From: Nocardioides alkalitolerans
Lineage (GTDB): Bacteria > Actinomycetota > Actinomycetes > Propionibacteriales > Nocardioidaceae
Direction: 5' to 3'
Assembly (NCBI GenBank): GCA_038184435.1
Contig: CP116227.1
Location: 2,261,501-2,325,500 of the forward strand
DNA: 64,000 nt
Part shown: one piece after another, positions 33,120 to 41,389 of the stretch
Layout of the letters: the number at the start of each line of letters is the position of its first letter
Numbering within the stretch: position 1 is the first letter of the stretch
The notes under the pieces: generated by a model
Seen by the model: the letters and a program-made list of their open reading frames with translations, nothing else
Database searches by the model: none
Told to the model about the DNA's origin: nothing
Program-made: the position numbers and the translations under genes

Positions 33120-34223
33120 ATGACCGAGGTCCACCACGGCCTGGAAGGCGTCGTCGCCTTCGAGACGCAGATCGCCGAGCCCGACAAGGAGGGATCGGCG
33201 CTGCGCTACCGAGGTGTCGACATCGAGGACATCGTCGGGCGCGTGCCGTTCGAGAACGTCTGGGGCCTCCTCATCGACGGTGCCTACACGCCGGGCCTCG
33301 CCCCCGCGGAGCCCTACAACCTCCCCGTCCACACCGGCGACGTGCGCGTCGACGTCCAGGCCGCGATCGCGATGCTCGCCCCGGCGCTCGGCTTCCGCCA
33401 GACCTACGACATCAGCGACGAGCAGGCCCGCGAGGACATCGGCCGCCTCGCCGTCATGGTGCTGTCCTACGCCGCGCAGTCGGCCCGCGGCCTCCACCAG
33501 CCGGTGGTGCCGCAGAAGGTCGTCGACGAGGGCGCGACCCTCGCCGAGAAGTTTCTCATCCGCTGGAAGGGCGAGGCCGACCCCAAGCACGTCAAGGCGA
33601 TCGACGCCTACTGGTCGAGCGCGGCGGAGCACGGCATGAACGCCTCGACGTTCACCGCCCGCGTCATCACCTCGACCGGCGCCGACGTGGCGGCCGCGTT
33701 CTCCGGCGCCATCGGCGCCATGAGCGGCCCGCTCCACGGCGGTGCGCCCTCCCGCGTGCTCGGCATGATCGAGGAGGTCGAGCAGCGCGGCGACGCGCGT
33801 GCCTACGTCAAGGAGCTGCTCGACAACGGCGAGCGCCTCATGGGCTTCGGCCACCGCGTCTACCGCGCCGAGGACCCCCGGGCCCGGGTGCTGCGCCGCA
33901 CCGCGCGCGAGCTCGACGCGCCGCGCTACCAGGTCGCCGAGGCACTGGAGCAGGCCGCGCTGACCGAGCTCCGCGAGCGTCGCCCCGACCGCGTGCTCGA
34001 GACCAACGTCGAGTTCTGGGCCGCGATCGTGCTCGACTTCGCCGAGGTGCCGGCGCCGATGTTCACCTCGATGTTCACCTGCGCCCGCACCGGCGGCTGG
34101 TCGGCGCACATCCTCGAGCAGAAGCGCACGGGTCGCCTGATCCGCCCGTCGGCCGTCTACACCGGCCCCGGCGAGCGCCCGGCCTCCGCCATCGAGGGCT
34201 GGGACGACGCCTGGGGGAAGTGA
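33120..34223 (+). CDS. Citrate synthase (CitA-type, short form)
   Basis: Condenses oxaloacetate and acetyl-CoA to citrate, entry step of the TCA cycle. The 367 aa protein is of the short two-domain type rather than the long GltA form. It contains LRYRGVDIEDI, VWGLLIDGAYTPG, AAEHGMNASTFTARVITSTG, GAMSGPLHGGAPSRV (H206) and MGFGHRVYRAEDPRA (H245), with the late LDFAEVPAPMFTSMF region providing the acid and RLIRPSAVYTGP the arginine. The ATG is preceded by AAGGAG. It resembles mycobacterial citrate synthase CitA, which also lies not far from serC. It ends before a hairpin that overlaps the end of the next, convergent gene. Confidence 0.95.
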   Translation: MTEVHHGLEGVVAFETQIAEPDKEGSALRYRGVDIEDIVGRVPFENVWGLLIDGAYTPGLAPAEPYNLPVHTGDVRVDVQAAIAMLAPALGFRQTYDISDEQAREDIGRLAVMVLSYAAQSARGLHQPVVPQKVVDEGATLAEKFLIRWKGEADPKHVKAIDAYWSSAAEHGMNASTFTARVITSTGADVAAAFSGAIGAMSGPLHGGAPSRVLGMIEEVEQRGDARAYVKELLDNGERLMGFGHRVYRAEDPRARVLRRTARELDAPRYQVAEALEQAALTELRERRPDRVLETNVEFWAAIVLDFAEVPAPMFTSMFTCARTGGWSAHILEQKRTGRLIRPSAVYTGPGERPASAIEGWDDAWGK

Positions 34224-34252
34224 CCCCCGCTCGCCTGCTGCACGCGGCCCGA

Positions 34253-34282
34253 CGGCCTCACCGGTACCAGCCGGTGAGGCCG
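34253..34282. terminator. Bidirectional terminator-like hairpin over a stop codon
   Basis: CGGCCTCACCGG and CCGGTGAGGCCG are perfect 12-base arms around a 6-base loop (TACCAG). The stem contains the last codons and stop of the convergent peptidase-like gene and lies 30 bases after the citrate synthase stop. Confidence 0.65.
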
Positions 34283-34878
34283 TTGGCCCCGTCCCAGCTG
34301 AGCGAGATGTGGACGTGGTCCACGTGCCGCAGCGTCGGTGAGCACTTCTCCACCGACGAGCACGAGGCGTGCAGGTAGGGACGCGGCTCGAAGCCGTTCC
34401 ACGCCGCCCAGATCCGGTCGTTCCAGATGAAGTACATGATCCCCTGCATGCGGGCCCGCGCGTCGGTGTGACCGTTGACCGTCGCCGTCACCTCGTTGAA
34501 GAAGCGGTAGAACTGCTGGCGCTGCTGCGCGTTGCGCGCGTCGATCGCCCAGTCGACGGCCCGGCTCTCCTTGTGCTCCGACTGCCCGCCCTGGTTGCAG
34601 GGTCGCGTGATGCCGATGATCCGGCCGCCGTAGCGCGCCTTGAGCTGGTCCACGAACGCCCGGGTGCCCTTGCGCACGACGACCGTGCAGGCCGTCTGGG
34701 GCTCGTACCGGGCGTACGGGTCGATCTGGGCCGCCGCGGCTCCGGCCGCCACCAGCGGCACCCCGGGCGTCGCCGCGCGCGCCGTCTGGGTGTCGAGGCC
34801 GGCGACCAGCGCGGCGAGCGCCAGCACGGTGGCGAGGAGCGTGAGCAGCGCCGAGCGGCGCGGGGCGAGCGTTGCCAT
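34258..34878 (-). CDS. Exported M15/VanY-like (ARB_07466-type) domain protein
   Basis: A 206 aa secreted protein. A signal peptide is clear (basic start, LLTLLATVLALAALVAGL, cleavage near TARA at about residue 30). The mature part has a zinc-peptidase-like pattern: GGQSEHKESRAVDWAID with the His and Asp, and LRHVDHVHISLSW with HxxH-type histidines, as in D-Ala-D-Ala peptidase-like and ARB_07466-type domains. Four cysteines (in QTACTV, TRPCNQ and ASCSSVEKCS) could form disulfides. The ATG has GGAGG 5-6 bases upstream, which fixes the start against longer frames. A cell-wall role is likely, but the exact bond cleaved, if any, is not known. Its 3' end forms part of a hairpin shared with the citrate synthase gene end. 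Confidence 0.85.
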   Translation of the reverse strand: MATLAPRRSALLTLLATVLALAALVAGLDTQTARAATPGVPLVAAGAAAAQIDPYARYEPQTACTVVVRKGTRAFVDQLKARYGGRIIGITRPCNQGGQSEHKESRAVDWAIDARNAQQRQQFYRFFNEVTATVNGHTDARARMQGIMYFIWNDRIWAAWNGFEPRPYLHASCSSVEKCSPTLRHVDHVHISLSWDGANGLTGWYR

Positions 34879-34959
34879 GGGAACCTCCGAGTTCGTCCGG
34901 GGTCCCGTTCGGCGACCGCGGCGGCCACCTGAGCACCCCTTCGGGTGCAATCGCGTGGC

Positions 34960-35460
34960 TCAGTCCAGGCGCTTGCCCAGGTAGACCGACTCGGGCGCGT
35001 CCTTGTAGTGGCCGTAGCCGACCACGGGCACGTAGCCGCACGCCGTGTAGAGCGCGACCGCCGCCGGCTGGCGCGTCCCCGTCTCGAGCACGAGCCCGTC
35101 GTGGCCGGCCGCGCGGGCGGTCTCCTCGAGGTGCGCGAGCACGATCCGCGAGAGCCCCCGGCCGCGGGCGTCGGGCGCGACGTACATGCGCTTGATCTCC
35201 GCCGCCCGCTCCAGCCCGAGGTCGTGCACGTCGGGGCGGTCCCGCCAGGCCCCGGTCGCGACGGGCCGGCCCGCGTCCGCGTCCGCGTCGTACCCCACGA
35301 AGAAGCGGCCCGTCGGCGGGTCGAACATCGTCGGGTCGAGCGGCGTCTCGTCGGGCGAGCCGTAGAGCACCGCGTACTCCGCCTGCACGTCCGCGACGAG
35401 GCGCAGCGCGTCGGGGTGCGTGAGCCGCACCTGCTCGATCCGCAGGCCCTGCCGTCCCAC
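34960..35460 (-). CDS. GNAT-family N-acetyltransferase
   Basis: Acetyl-CoA-dependent acyltransferase of unknown substrate, 166 aa. The core GNAT motif A is plain: AAEIKRMYVAPDARGRGLSR (acetyl-CoA-binding R/Q-x-x-G-x-G/A type), followed by ILAHLEETARAAGHDGLVLE. Motif B is QPAAVALYTACGYVPV. The N-terminal EYAVLYGSPDETPLDPTMF part is typical of small single-domain members. The GTG at 35460 is chosen for GAGAGGGG just upstream; longer frames extend over the divergent serC promoter. The 64-base gap to serC carries both starts. Confidence 0.9.
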   Translation of the reverse strand: MGRQGLRIEQVRLTHPDALRLVADVQAEYAVLYGSPDETPLDPTMFDPPTGRFFVGYDADADAGRPVATGAWRDRPDVHDLGLERAAEIKRMYVAPDARGRGLSRIVLAHLEETARAAGHDGLVLETGTRQPAAVALYTACGYVPVVGYGHYKDAPESVYLGKRLD

Positions 35461-35512
35461 CGCTGCCCCTCTCGTCCCCGCTCTCGTTTCCCGCTCCCGC
35501 CGCGGGCGGTGG

Positions 35513-35518
35513 GAGACT
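35513..35518 (+). promoter_or_regulatory. Possible -10 box (leaderless) of serC
   Basis: GAGACT is followed by 6 bases and the GTG at 35525. It is weaker than the TAnnnT boxes elsewhere; a GGGAG at 35510 could instead act in translation. Confidence 0.35.
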
Positions 35519-35524
35519 AGCCCG

Positions 35525-36655
35525 GTGACGCGTGACCTGCGGATTCCGACCGACCTGCTCCCCTCCGACGGCCGTTTCGGCTCCGGCCCCTCGAAGGTCG
35601 CGCAGTCGGCGCTCGACGCCCTGGCCGGGCCCGGCGCCGCGCTCATGGGCACCTCCCACCGCCAGGCCCCCGTGAAGAACCTCGTCGCCTCGGTGCAGGA
35701 GCGCCTGGGCGATCTCTTCTCGCTGCCCGACGACCACCGCGTCGTGCTCGGCGTCGGCGGCTCGACGGCGTTCTGGGACGTGGCGGCCTTCTCGCTCGTG
35801 CGCGAGCGCAGCGCCCACGGCGTCTTCGGCGAGTTCGGCGGCAAGTTCGCGACCGCGACGACCGCGGCGCCGTGGCTGGCCGACCCGGCGGTGTTCGAGG
35901 TCGCTCCCGGCTCCGTGGCGGTCCCCGAGGCCGTCGCGGGGGTCGACGTCTACGCGTGGCCGCACAACGAGACGTCGACGGGCGCCATGGCGCCGGTACG
36001 CCGCGTGCCCGGCGCCGACGCGGACGCGCTGGTCGTCGTCGACGGGACCTCGGCCGCGGGTGGCCTGCCCGTCGACGTGCGTGAGACGGACGTCTACTAC
36101 TTCGCGCCCCAGAAGGGCTTCGCCGCCGACGGCGGCCTCTGGTTCGCCCTCATGTCGCCCGCCGCGCTCGCCCGCGTCGACGAGGTGAGGGCGAGCGGTC
36201 GCCACATCCCGGCCTTCCTCGACCTCGGCACCGCGGTCGAGAGCTCGGCGAAGCACCAGACGCTCAACACCCCCGCGATCGCGACGCTGTTCCTCATGAA
36301 CGAGCAGCTGGGCTGGATGCTCGAGCGCGGCGGCCTGGCGGGCATGGTCGAGCGCACGTCCGCCTCGGCGGCCGTGCTCTACGGCTGGGCCGAGCAGGCG
36401 GCGTACACGACCCCCTTCGTCGCCGACCCCACCCACCGCTCCCACGTGGTGGGCACGGTCGACTTCGCGGGCGGGCCGGACGGGGTCGAGGCCGACGCCG
36501 TCGCCGCGGTGCTCCGCGCGAACGGTGTCGTCGACGTCGACCCCTACCGCAAGCTCGGGCGCAACCAGCTGCGCGTCGCGATGTTCCCCGCCATCGACGC
36601 GAGCGACGTCGAGGCCCTCACCGCCTGCGTCGACTGGGTCGTCGAGCGGCTCTGA
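35525..36655 (+). CDS. serC: Phosphoserine aminotransferase
   Basis: PLP enzyme that makes phosphoserine from phosphohydroxypyruvate and glutamate in serine synthesis. The 376 aa protein belongs to the actinobacterial-type SerC group: DGRFGSGPSKVAQSALDALA at the N-terminus, LMGTSHRQAPVKNLV, VLGVGGSTAFWDVAAFSLV, WPHNETSTGAM, LVVVDGTSAAGGLPVDV and VYYFAPQKGFAADGG with the Schiff-base lysine K197. The C-terminal domain includes KLGRNQLRVAMFPAID. The start is a GTG at 35525 close to the divergent acetyltransferase start. It ends in a perfect inverted repeat that also contains the stop codon of the convergent ABC transporter gene. Confidence 0.95.
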   Translation: MTRDLRIPTDLLPSDGRFGSGPSKVAQSALDALAGPGAALMGTSHRQAPVKNLVASVQERLGDLFSLPDDHRVVLGVGGSTAFWDVAAFSLVRERSAHGVFGEFGGKFATATTAAPWLADPAVFEVAPGSVAVPEAVAGVDVYAWPHNETSTGAMAPVRRVPGADADALVVVDGTSAAGGLPVDVRETDVYYFAPQKGFAADGGLWFALMSPAALARVDEVRASGRHIPAFLDLGTAVESSAKHQTLNTPAIATLFLMNEQLGWMLERGGLAGMVERTSASAAVLYGWAEQAAYTTPFVADPTHRSHVVGTVDFAGGPDGVEADAVAAVLRANGVVDVDPYRKLGRNQLRVAMFPAIDASDVEALTACVDWVVERL

Positions 36656-36684
36656 GGCCGGTCCGGCCGGTGGACCGGCCTCAG
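36652..36684. terminator. Bidirectional terminator built over two stop codons
   Basis: CTGAGGCCGGTCC and GGACCGGCCTCAG are perfect 13-base arms around GGCCGGT. The left arm contains the TGA of serC and the right arm, on the other strand, the TGA of the ABC exporter gene. It is the only sequence between the two genes. Confidence 0.75.
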
Positions 36685-38678
36685 TCCAGCGCGCTCGCCG
36701 CGAACTGCGAGCGGTAGAGCGCGGCGTACGCCCCGTCCGCCGCGAGCAGCTCGGTGTGCGTCCCCTGCTCGACGATGCGTCCCGCCTCCATCACGAGGAT
36801 GACGTCGGCGTCGCGGATCGTGGAGAGCCGGTGGGCGATGACGAACGACGTGCGGTCCTCCCGCAGCGCCCCCATCGCCCGCTGCAGCAGCAGCTCGGTG
36901 CGCGTGTCGACGGAGCTCGTCGCCTCGTCGAGGATGAGCAGCGCCGGGTCGGCGAGGAACGCGCGGGCGATGGTGAGGAGCTGCCGCTCCCCCGCCGACA
37001 GGTTCTCGCCGTTCTCCGTCACGACGGTGTCGTAGCCGTCGGGCAGCGAGGCGACGAACCGGTCGACGTACGTCGCGCGGGCGGCCTCGAGGATCTCCTC
37101 GTCGCTGGCGCCGGGACGCCCGTAGGCGATGTTGTCGCGGATCGTGCCCTCGAAGAGCCAGGTGTCCTGGAGCACCATGCCCGTCTGCGCCCGGAGCTCG
37201 CGGCGCGACAGCGTGGTGACGTCGACCCCGTCGAGGGTGATGCGGCCGGCGTCGAGCTCGTAGAAGCGCATGACGAGGTTGACGAGCGTCGTCTTGCCCG
37301 CACCGGTCGGCCCCACGATCGCCACGGTCTCGCCGGGCCGCGCCACGAGCGACAGGTCCTCGATGAGGGGACGCGCGGGGTCGTAGGAGAAGGCCACGTG
37401 CTCGAACGCCACCTCGCCGCGTCCCCGCGCACCCACGCCCGCCCGCCCGGCTCCGCCGACCTCGCCGACGACCGAGGCGTCGGCCTCCTCCTCGGCGTCG
37501 AGCAGCTCGAAGACCCGCTCGGCCGAAGCGACGCCCGACTGCAGGAGGTTCATCATCGAGGCCACGGTGGTGAGGGGCTGGTTGAACTGGCGGGAGTACT
37601 GGATGAAGGCCTGCACGTCACCGATCGTGATGGCGCCGGCCGTCACCCGGAAGGCGCCGACGACCGCCACCACCACGTAGGAGACGTTGCCGATCAGCAT
37701 CATCACCGGCATGAGGAGCCCGGAGACGAACTGCGCGCGGTACGACGCGTCGTAGAGCTCGTCGTTCTGCTGGGCGAACGTCCTGTTCACCGCGTCCCGG
37801 CGGCCCATCACGGTGACGAGCGCGTGGCCGGAGATCGACTCCTCGACGTGGGCGTTGAGCGAGCCGGTGCGCCGCCACTGCGTCACGAACTGCGGCTGGC
37901 TGCGCTTCATCACGGCCCGCGTCAGCACGAGCGAGACCGGCACGGCGATCAGCGCGACGAGAGCGAGCAGCGGCGAGATCCACAGCATCATGGAGAGGAT
38001 GCCGACCACGGTGAGGAGCGACGTCAGCAGCTGGCTCATCGTCTGCTGCAGCGTCTGCCCCACGTTGTCGATGTCGTTGGTGACGCGGCTCAGCAGCTCT
38101 CCCCGCGGTGCCTTGTCGAAGGTCGCGAGCGGCATGGCGTGGATCTTGCGCTCGACGTCGGAGCGGAGCGTGCGGATGGTGCTCTGCACGACGTCGTTGA
38201 GCAGGTAGCCCTGGAGCCATGCGAGCAGCGCGCCGGCGAGGTAGACGCCGAGCACGACCAGCAGCGCCCGGCCCATGGCGTCGAAGTCGATGCCCTGCCC
38301 CGGCACGACGTGGCGCATGCCCTCCACGAGGTCCGCGGTCGACCCCTGGCCCGACGCGCGCAGGGCAGCCACGGCCTGCTCCTGCGACTGCCCGGCCGGC
38401 AGGTCCCGGCCCACGAGGCCGGCGACGACGAGGTCGGTCGCCCGGCCCAGCAGGTAGGGGCCGAGGGACGTCGCCGTCACGCTGCCGACGGCGAAGAGCG
38501 CGACGAGCGCGGCCTTCGCGCGGTGGGGGCGCATGCGGCCGACCAGACGCCGGGCCGAGGGTCCGAAGTCCATGGCCTTCTCGCCGGCGCCCATCTGGCC
38601 GGCCGGTCCCGGACCGCGCTGCGGCACCGAGATGCGCTCGGTGGCGGTGATCCCGCCGGTGTCCTTGCGCGCGCTCAT
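36681..38678 (-). CDS. ABC exporter half-transporter, canonical ATPase half of a heterodimer
   Basis: Type IV exporter subunit, 665 aa: membrane domain with six helices (about 55-380) and a C-terminal ATPase. Walker A is GPTGAGKTT, Walker B is LLILDEATSSVD with the catalytic glutamate, and the switch histidine is in VIAHRLST. The signature is LSAGERQ instead of LSGGQ. This mirrors its partner (38675-40408), which has an intact signature but a degenerate Walker B and switch, as in TM287/288- and BmrCD-type heterodimers. The first 35 residues are a flexible tail (GPGPAGQMGAGEKAM). The ATG has GGAGGAGG upstream and overlaps the partner's stop (ATGA). Probably drug or lipid export; the substrate is unknown. 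Confidence 0.94.
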   Translation of the reverse strand: MSARKDTGGITATERISVPQRGPGPAGQMGAGEKAMDFGPSARRLVGRMRPHRAKAALVALFAVGSVTATSLGPYLLGRATDLVVAGLVGRDLPAGQSQEQAVAALRASGQGSTADLVEGMRHVVPGQGIDFDAMGRALLVVLGVYLAGALLAWLQGYLLNDVVQSTIRTLRSDVERKIHAMPLATFDKAPRGELLSRVTNDIDNVGQTLQQTMSQLLTSLLTVVGILSMMLWISPLLALVALIAVPVSLVLTRAVMKRSQPQFVTQWRRTGSLNAHVEESISGHALVTVMGRRDAVNRTFAQQNDELYDASYRAQFVSGLLMPVMMLIGNVSYVVVAVVGAFRVTAGAITIGDVQAFIQYSRQFNQPLTTVASMMNLLQSGVASAERVFELLDAEEEADASVVGEVGGAGRAGVGARGRGEVAFEHVAFSYDPARPLIEDLSLVARPGETVAIVGPTGAGKTTLVNLVMRFYELDAGRITLDGVDVTTLSRRELRAQTGMVLQDTWLFEGTIRDNIAYGRPGASDEEILEAARATYVDRFVASLPDGYDTVVTENGENLSAGERQLLTIARAFLADPALLILDEATSSVDTRTELLLQRAMGALREDRTSFVIAHRLSTIRDADVILVMEAGRIVEQGTHTELLAADGAYAALYRSQFAASALD

Positions 38679-40408
38679 GCCGCCTCCTCCGCGCTCAGCT
38701 GGGACGCGACGATCTCGGCGTACGTCGCGCAGGAGTCCACGAGGTCGTCGTGGCGCCCGGCACCGACGAGGCGCCCGTCCTCGAGCACGAGGATGAGGTC
38801 GGCGTCGCGGATGGTGGAGATCCGCTGCGCCACGACCAGGACGCACGCGTCCGTCGTCCACGGCCGCAGGGCCGCGCGGAGCCGGGCGTCGGTGGCGAGA
38901 TCGAGCGCCGAGAAGGAGTCGTCGAAGAGGTAGATCTCGGGCCGGCGCACGAGGGCCCGGGCGATCGACAGCCGCTGCCGCTGGCCGCCCGAGAAGTTCG
39001 TGCCGCCCTGGGCGACGGGCGCGTCCAGACCGTCGGGCAGCGCGGCGACGAAGTCCCGGGCCTGGGCGACCTCGAGCGCCTCCCACAGCTCGTCGTCGGT
39101 GGCGTCGGGCTTGCCGTGCCGCAGGTTGGTGGCGATGGTGCCGCTGAAGAGGAACGCCCGCTGCGGCACGAGGCCGATGCGCTCCCACAGGGCCGCCGGG
39201 TCGAGCCGGCGCACGTCGACCCCGTCGATGCGCACGGCACCCTCGGTGACGTCCATGAGCCGCGCGACGAGGTCGACGAGGGTCGTCTTGCCCGAGCCCG
39301 TGGAGCCGATGACGGCGACCGTCTGTCCCGGGCCGGCGCGGAACGAGACGTCCGAGAGCACCGGGCTCTGGGCCCCCGGGTGGGTGAAGCCCACCCCGTC
39401 CAGCTCGAGCTCGGCATGGCCGGAGACGACCTGCACCGGGTGCTCCGGCGGCAGCACGCTCGTGGCGGTGTCGAGCACCTCGGCGATGCGGTCGGCGCAG
39501 ACCGCGGCGCGCGGGATCTGCATGAGCATGAAGGTGCCCATCATCACCGACATGACGATCTGCATGAGGTAGGCGATGAAGGCGGTGAGCTGGCCGACGC
39601 CCAGGTCGCCGGAGTCGACGCGGTGCCCGCCGAACCAGATGACGCCGACGGAGGCCAGGTTGACGATGAGCATGACGACGGGGAACAGCGTCGCGAGCCA
39701 CCGACCCGCCCGGATCGACACCTGGGTCAGCTGCTCGTTGGCGTCGGCGAAGCGGTCGGTCTCCTCGGGCTCGCGCACGAACGCCCGCACCACGCGGATC
39801 CCGGTGATCTGCTCGCGGAGCACCCGGTTGACGCCGTCGATGCGCCCCTGCTGGGCGCGGAAGCTGGGCACCATCCCCCGCACCACGATGCCGACGGCGA
39901 CGAACAGCGTCGGCACCACGACCGCGAAGATCCACGAGAGGCCCACGTCGGTGTGCATCGCCATCGCGATGCCGCCGATCATCATGATCGGCACCGAGAT
40001 GGCGATGCTGCAGGTCATCAGCGTCAGCATCTGCACCTGCTGCACGTCGTTGGTGACGCGGGTGATGAGCGAGGGCGCCCCGAACTGGCCGACCTCCCGG
40101 CCGGAGAAGCCCGTGATGCGGCTGAACAGCGCGCCCCGGAGGTCGCGGCCCACGCTCATGGCGACCCGCGCCGAGAACCACACGGCACCGATCTGGCAGG
40201 CGATCTGGCCGACGCAGACGACGAGCATGACGACGCCGATGCGCAGCACGTGGCCCGTGTCGCCCTCGACGACGCCGTCGTCGATGATCGTCGCGTTGAG
40301 GTTGGGCAGGTAGAGCATCGCGCCCGTGGAGCCGAGCTGGAGCAGCGCGATGGCGAGCAGCCGGGCCCGGTAGGGCCGCAGGTGCTCGCGCAGCAGGCGG
40401 AAGAGCAT
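38675..40408 (-). CDS. ABC exporter half-transporter, degenerate-site half of a heterodimer
   Basis: Exporter subunit of 577 aa with six membrane helices and one ATPase domain. Walker A is GSTGSGKTT and the signature NFSGGQRQR is intact. Walker B reads YLFDDSFSALD (Asp for the catalytic Glu) and the switch region LVVAQRIST has Gln for His. The ATP site formed by this Walker B with the LSAGE signature of the other half should therefore be poor in hydrolysis, while the opposite site is competent. The ATG at 40408 is preceded by AGGAG; GTG at 40414 is less likely. It lies directly after the TetR gene and before the partner gene on the same strand, so all three form an operon. Confidence 0.94.
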   Translation of the reverse strand: MLFRLLREHLRPYRARLLAIALLQLGSTGAMLYLPNLNATIIDDGVVEGDTGHVLRIGVVMLVVCVGQIACQIGAVWFSARVAMSVGRDLRGALFSRITGFSGREVGQFGAPSLITRVTNDVQQVQMLTLMTCSIAISVPIMMIGGIAMAMHTDVGLSWIFAVVVPTLFVAVGIVVRGMVPSFRAQQGRIDGVNRVLREQITGIRVVRAFVREPEETDRFADANEQLTQVSIRAGRWLATLFPVVMLIVNLASVGVIWFGGHRVDSGDLGVGQLTAFIAYLMQIVMSVMMGTFMLMQIPRAAVCADRIAEVLDTATSVLPPEHPVQVVSGHAELELDGVGFTHPGAQSPVLSDVSFRAGPGQTVAVIGSTGSGKTTLVDLVARLMDVTEGAVRIDGVDVRRLDPAALWERIGLVPQRAFLFSGTIATNLRHGKPDATDDELWEALEVAQARDFVAALPDGLDAPVAQGGTNFSGGQRQRLSIARALVRRPEIYLFDDSFSALDLATDARLRAALRPWTTDACVLVVAQRISTIRDADLILVLEDGRLVGAGRHDDLVDSCATYAEIVASQLSAEEAA

Positions 40409-40410
40409 GG

Positions 40411-41046
40411 TCACGCGCTCCTGTCGGGGGTGGTCGGGTCGGTCGGGTCGGTCGGGTCGGTCGGGGTGGGCGCGAGGGTGCCGTGGAGGACGACCGCGAC
40501 GATCTCCTCCGCCGTCAGCGGCTCGTCGGCCGACAGGTGGGGGTGGCTGCCCGAGAAGGTGAGGAGGCGCAGCATCCGTGCCACCTCCCGCGGCGGCACC
40601 CGGAACGCGTGGGCGTCCGGCTCGACGAGGTCGACGACGGCTCGCAGCGAGCGGCGTCGGGCGGCGAGCGCGTCCTCGTCGTCGTGCCGGGAGCGTCGCG
40701 GCGGGCCCTGGATGCCCAGCGCGGTCATGACGCCGAAGATCTCGCGGAAGCGACCCTGCACGACCGTCGTGGCGGCGACGAGGCGCGGCTCCAGCGGCAG
40801 CGAGCGGTCGACCGCCTCGAGCTCGTCGAGGAAGCGGGTCGGGTCGAGGGCCGCGTCGAGCACGGCGTCGAGCAGGTCCTCCTTCGTCGGGAAGACCCGG
40901 AACACGGTGCCCTCCGCGACCCCGGCCGCCTCGGCGATCTGGCGGGTCGTCGCGCCCTGGCCGCGCTCGAGGATGAGCGGCACCGCCGCCTCGAGGATCG
41001 TGCGGCGGCGCTCGTCGGGCGCCATCGGCGTCGCTCGGGGGCTCAC
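40411..41046 (-). CDS. TetR-family regulator of the ABC exporter operon
   Basis: A 211 aa repressor. The helix-turn-helix is textbook: RRTILEAAVPLILERGQG, ATTRQIAEAAGVAEGTVFRV and FPTKEDLLDAVLDAA. The ligand-binding part from about residue 60 is variable, as expected. The C-terminus ends in a DPT repeat encoded by a 9-base tandem repeat. The GTG has TACGCT 8 bases upstream (leaderless), and an almost perfect palindrome overlaps the -10 region, so it very likely represses its own operon, including the two exporter genes downstream. Release by an exported compound is the standard model, here inferred. Confidence 0.94.
   Translation of the reverse strand: MSPRATPMAPDERRRTILEAAVPLILERGQGATTRQIAEAAGVAEGTVFRVFPTKEDLLDAVLDAALDPTRFLDELEAVDRSLPLEPRLVAATTVVQGRFREIFGVMTALGIQGPPRRSRHDDEDALAARRRSLRAVVDLVEPDAHAFRVPPREVARMLRLLTFSGSHPHLSADEPLTAEEIVAVVLHGTLAPTPTDPTDPTDPTTPDRSA
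40432..40458 (-). repeat. In-gene 9-bp tandem repeat in the TetR gene
   Basis: GGTCGGGTC (plus strand) occurs three times head to tail and encodes repeated Asp-Pro-Thr near the C-terminus. Confidence 0.8.
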
Positions 41047-41054
41047 GACCGGTC

Positions 41055-41060
41055 AGCGTA
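41055..41060 (-). promoter_or_regulatory. Predicted -10 box (leaderless) of the TetR operon
   Basis: Minus-strand TACGCT ends 8 bases before the GTG at 41046 and touches the palindrome at 41060-41077. Confidence 0.5.
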
Positions 41061-41077
41061 GTGAGTGAGCACTCACT
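41060..41077. promoter_or_regulatory. TetR-type operator palindrome
   Basis: AGTGAGTG and CACTCACT flank two central bases (AG), giving 8-base perfect arms. The site lies immediately upstream of the predicted -10 box of the TetR gene, so bound protein would block RNA polymerase. GAGTGAGTGCTCACTC-like palindromes are common TetR operators. Confidence 0.8.
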
Positions 41078-41261
41078 CAGACAACTTCGTATCGATCTCC
41101 GCGGCGGTGACGACGGCATCGACCCGCTGATGCGTGATGTCGCCCTGGACGACAGGACCGCTGCGTATCCCCCGTCCCCCGCTCGTACGACGCACCCCGA
41201 ACCCGCTCGGCCCGCCGCGCGGCCCCGGAACTGTGACGCTGGGGCGTGTCGCGCTCCCGAG

Positions 41262-41366
41262 TCCGCGCGTTCTTCCTCCGGGGCCCGGGCCGGTCCGCGT
41301 TTTCCTCCCCGGGTCGGGCCGGTCCGCGTTTTCCTCCCCGGGTCGGGCCCGTCCGCGTTCACCTCC
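41262..41366. repeat. 29-bp tandem direct repeats
   Basis: Two identical 29-base units at 41292-41320 and 41321-41349 (each begins GGTCCGCGTTTTCC and ends GGGTCGGGCC), with degenerate partial units on both sides (GAGTCCGCGCGTTCTTCC before, CGTCCGCGTTCACC after). They fill part of the gap 41078-41389, where I see no gene. Confidence 0.8.
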
Positions 41367-41389
41367 GCCCGCCGGCCGGGCGCGCCCGT

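Noticed and set aside
36525..38933. An 802-codon plus-strand frame across the ABC exporter gene
   Set aside because: It is a shadow of the minus-strand exporter, with no start signal and Arg/Gly-rich composition.
41262..41366. Possible CRISPR array
   Set aside because: The repeats are head to tail without unique spacers, few in number, and no cas genes are near.
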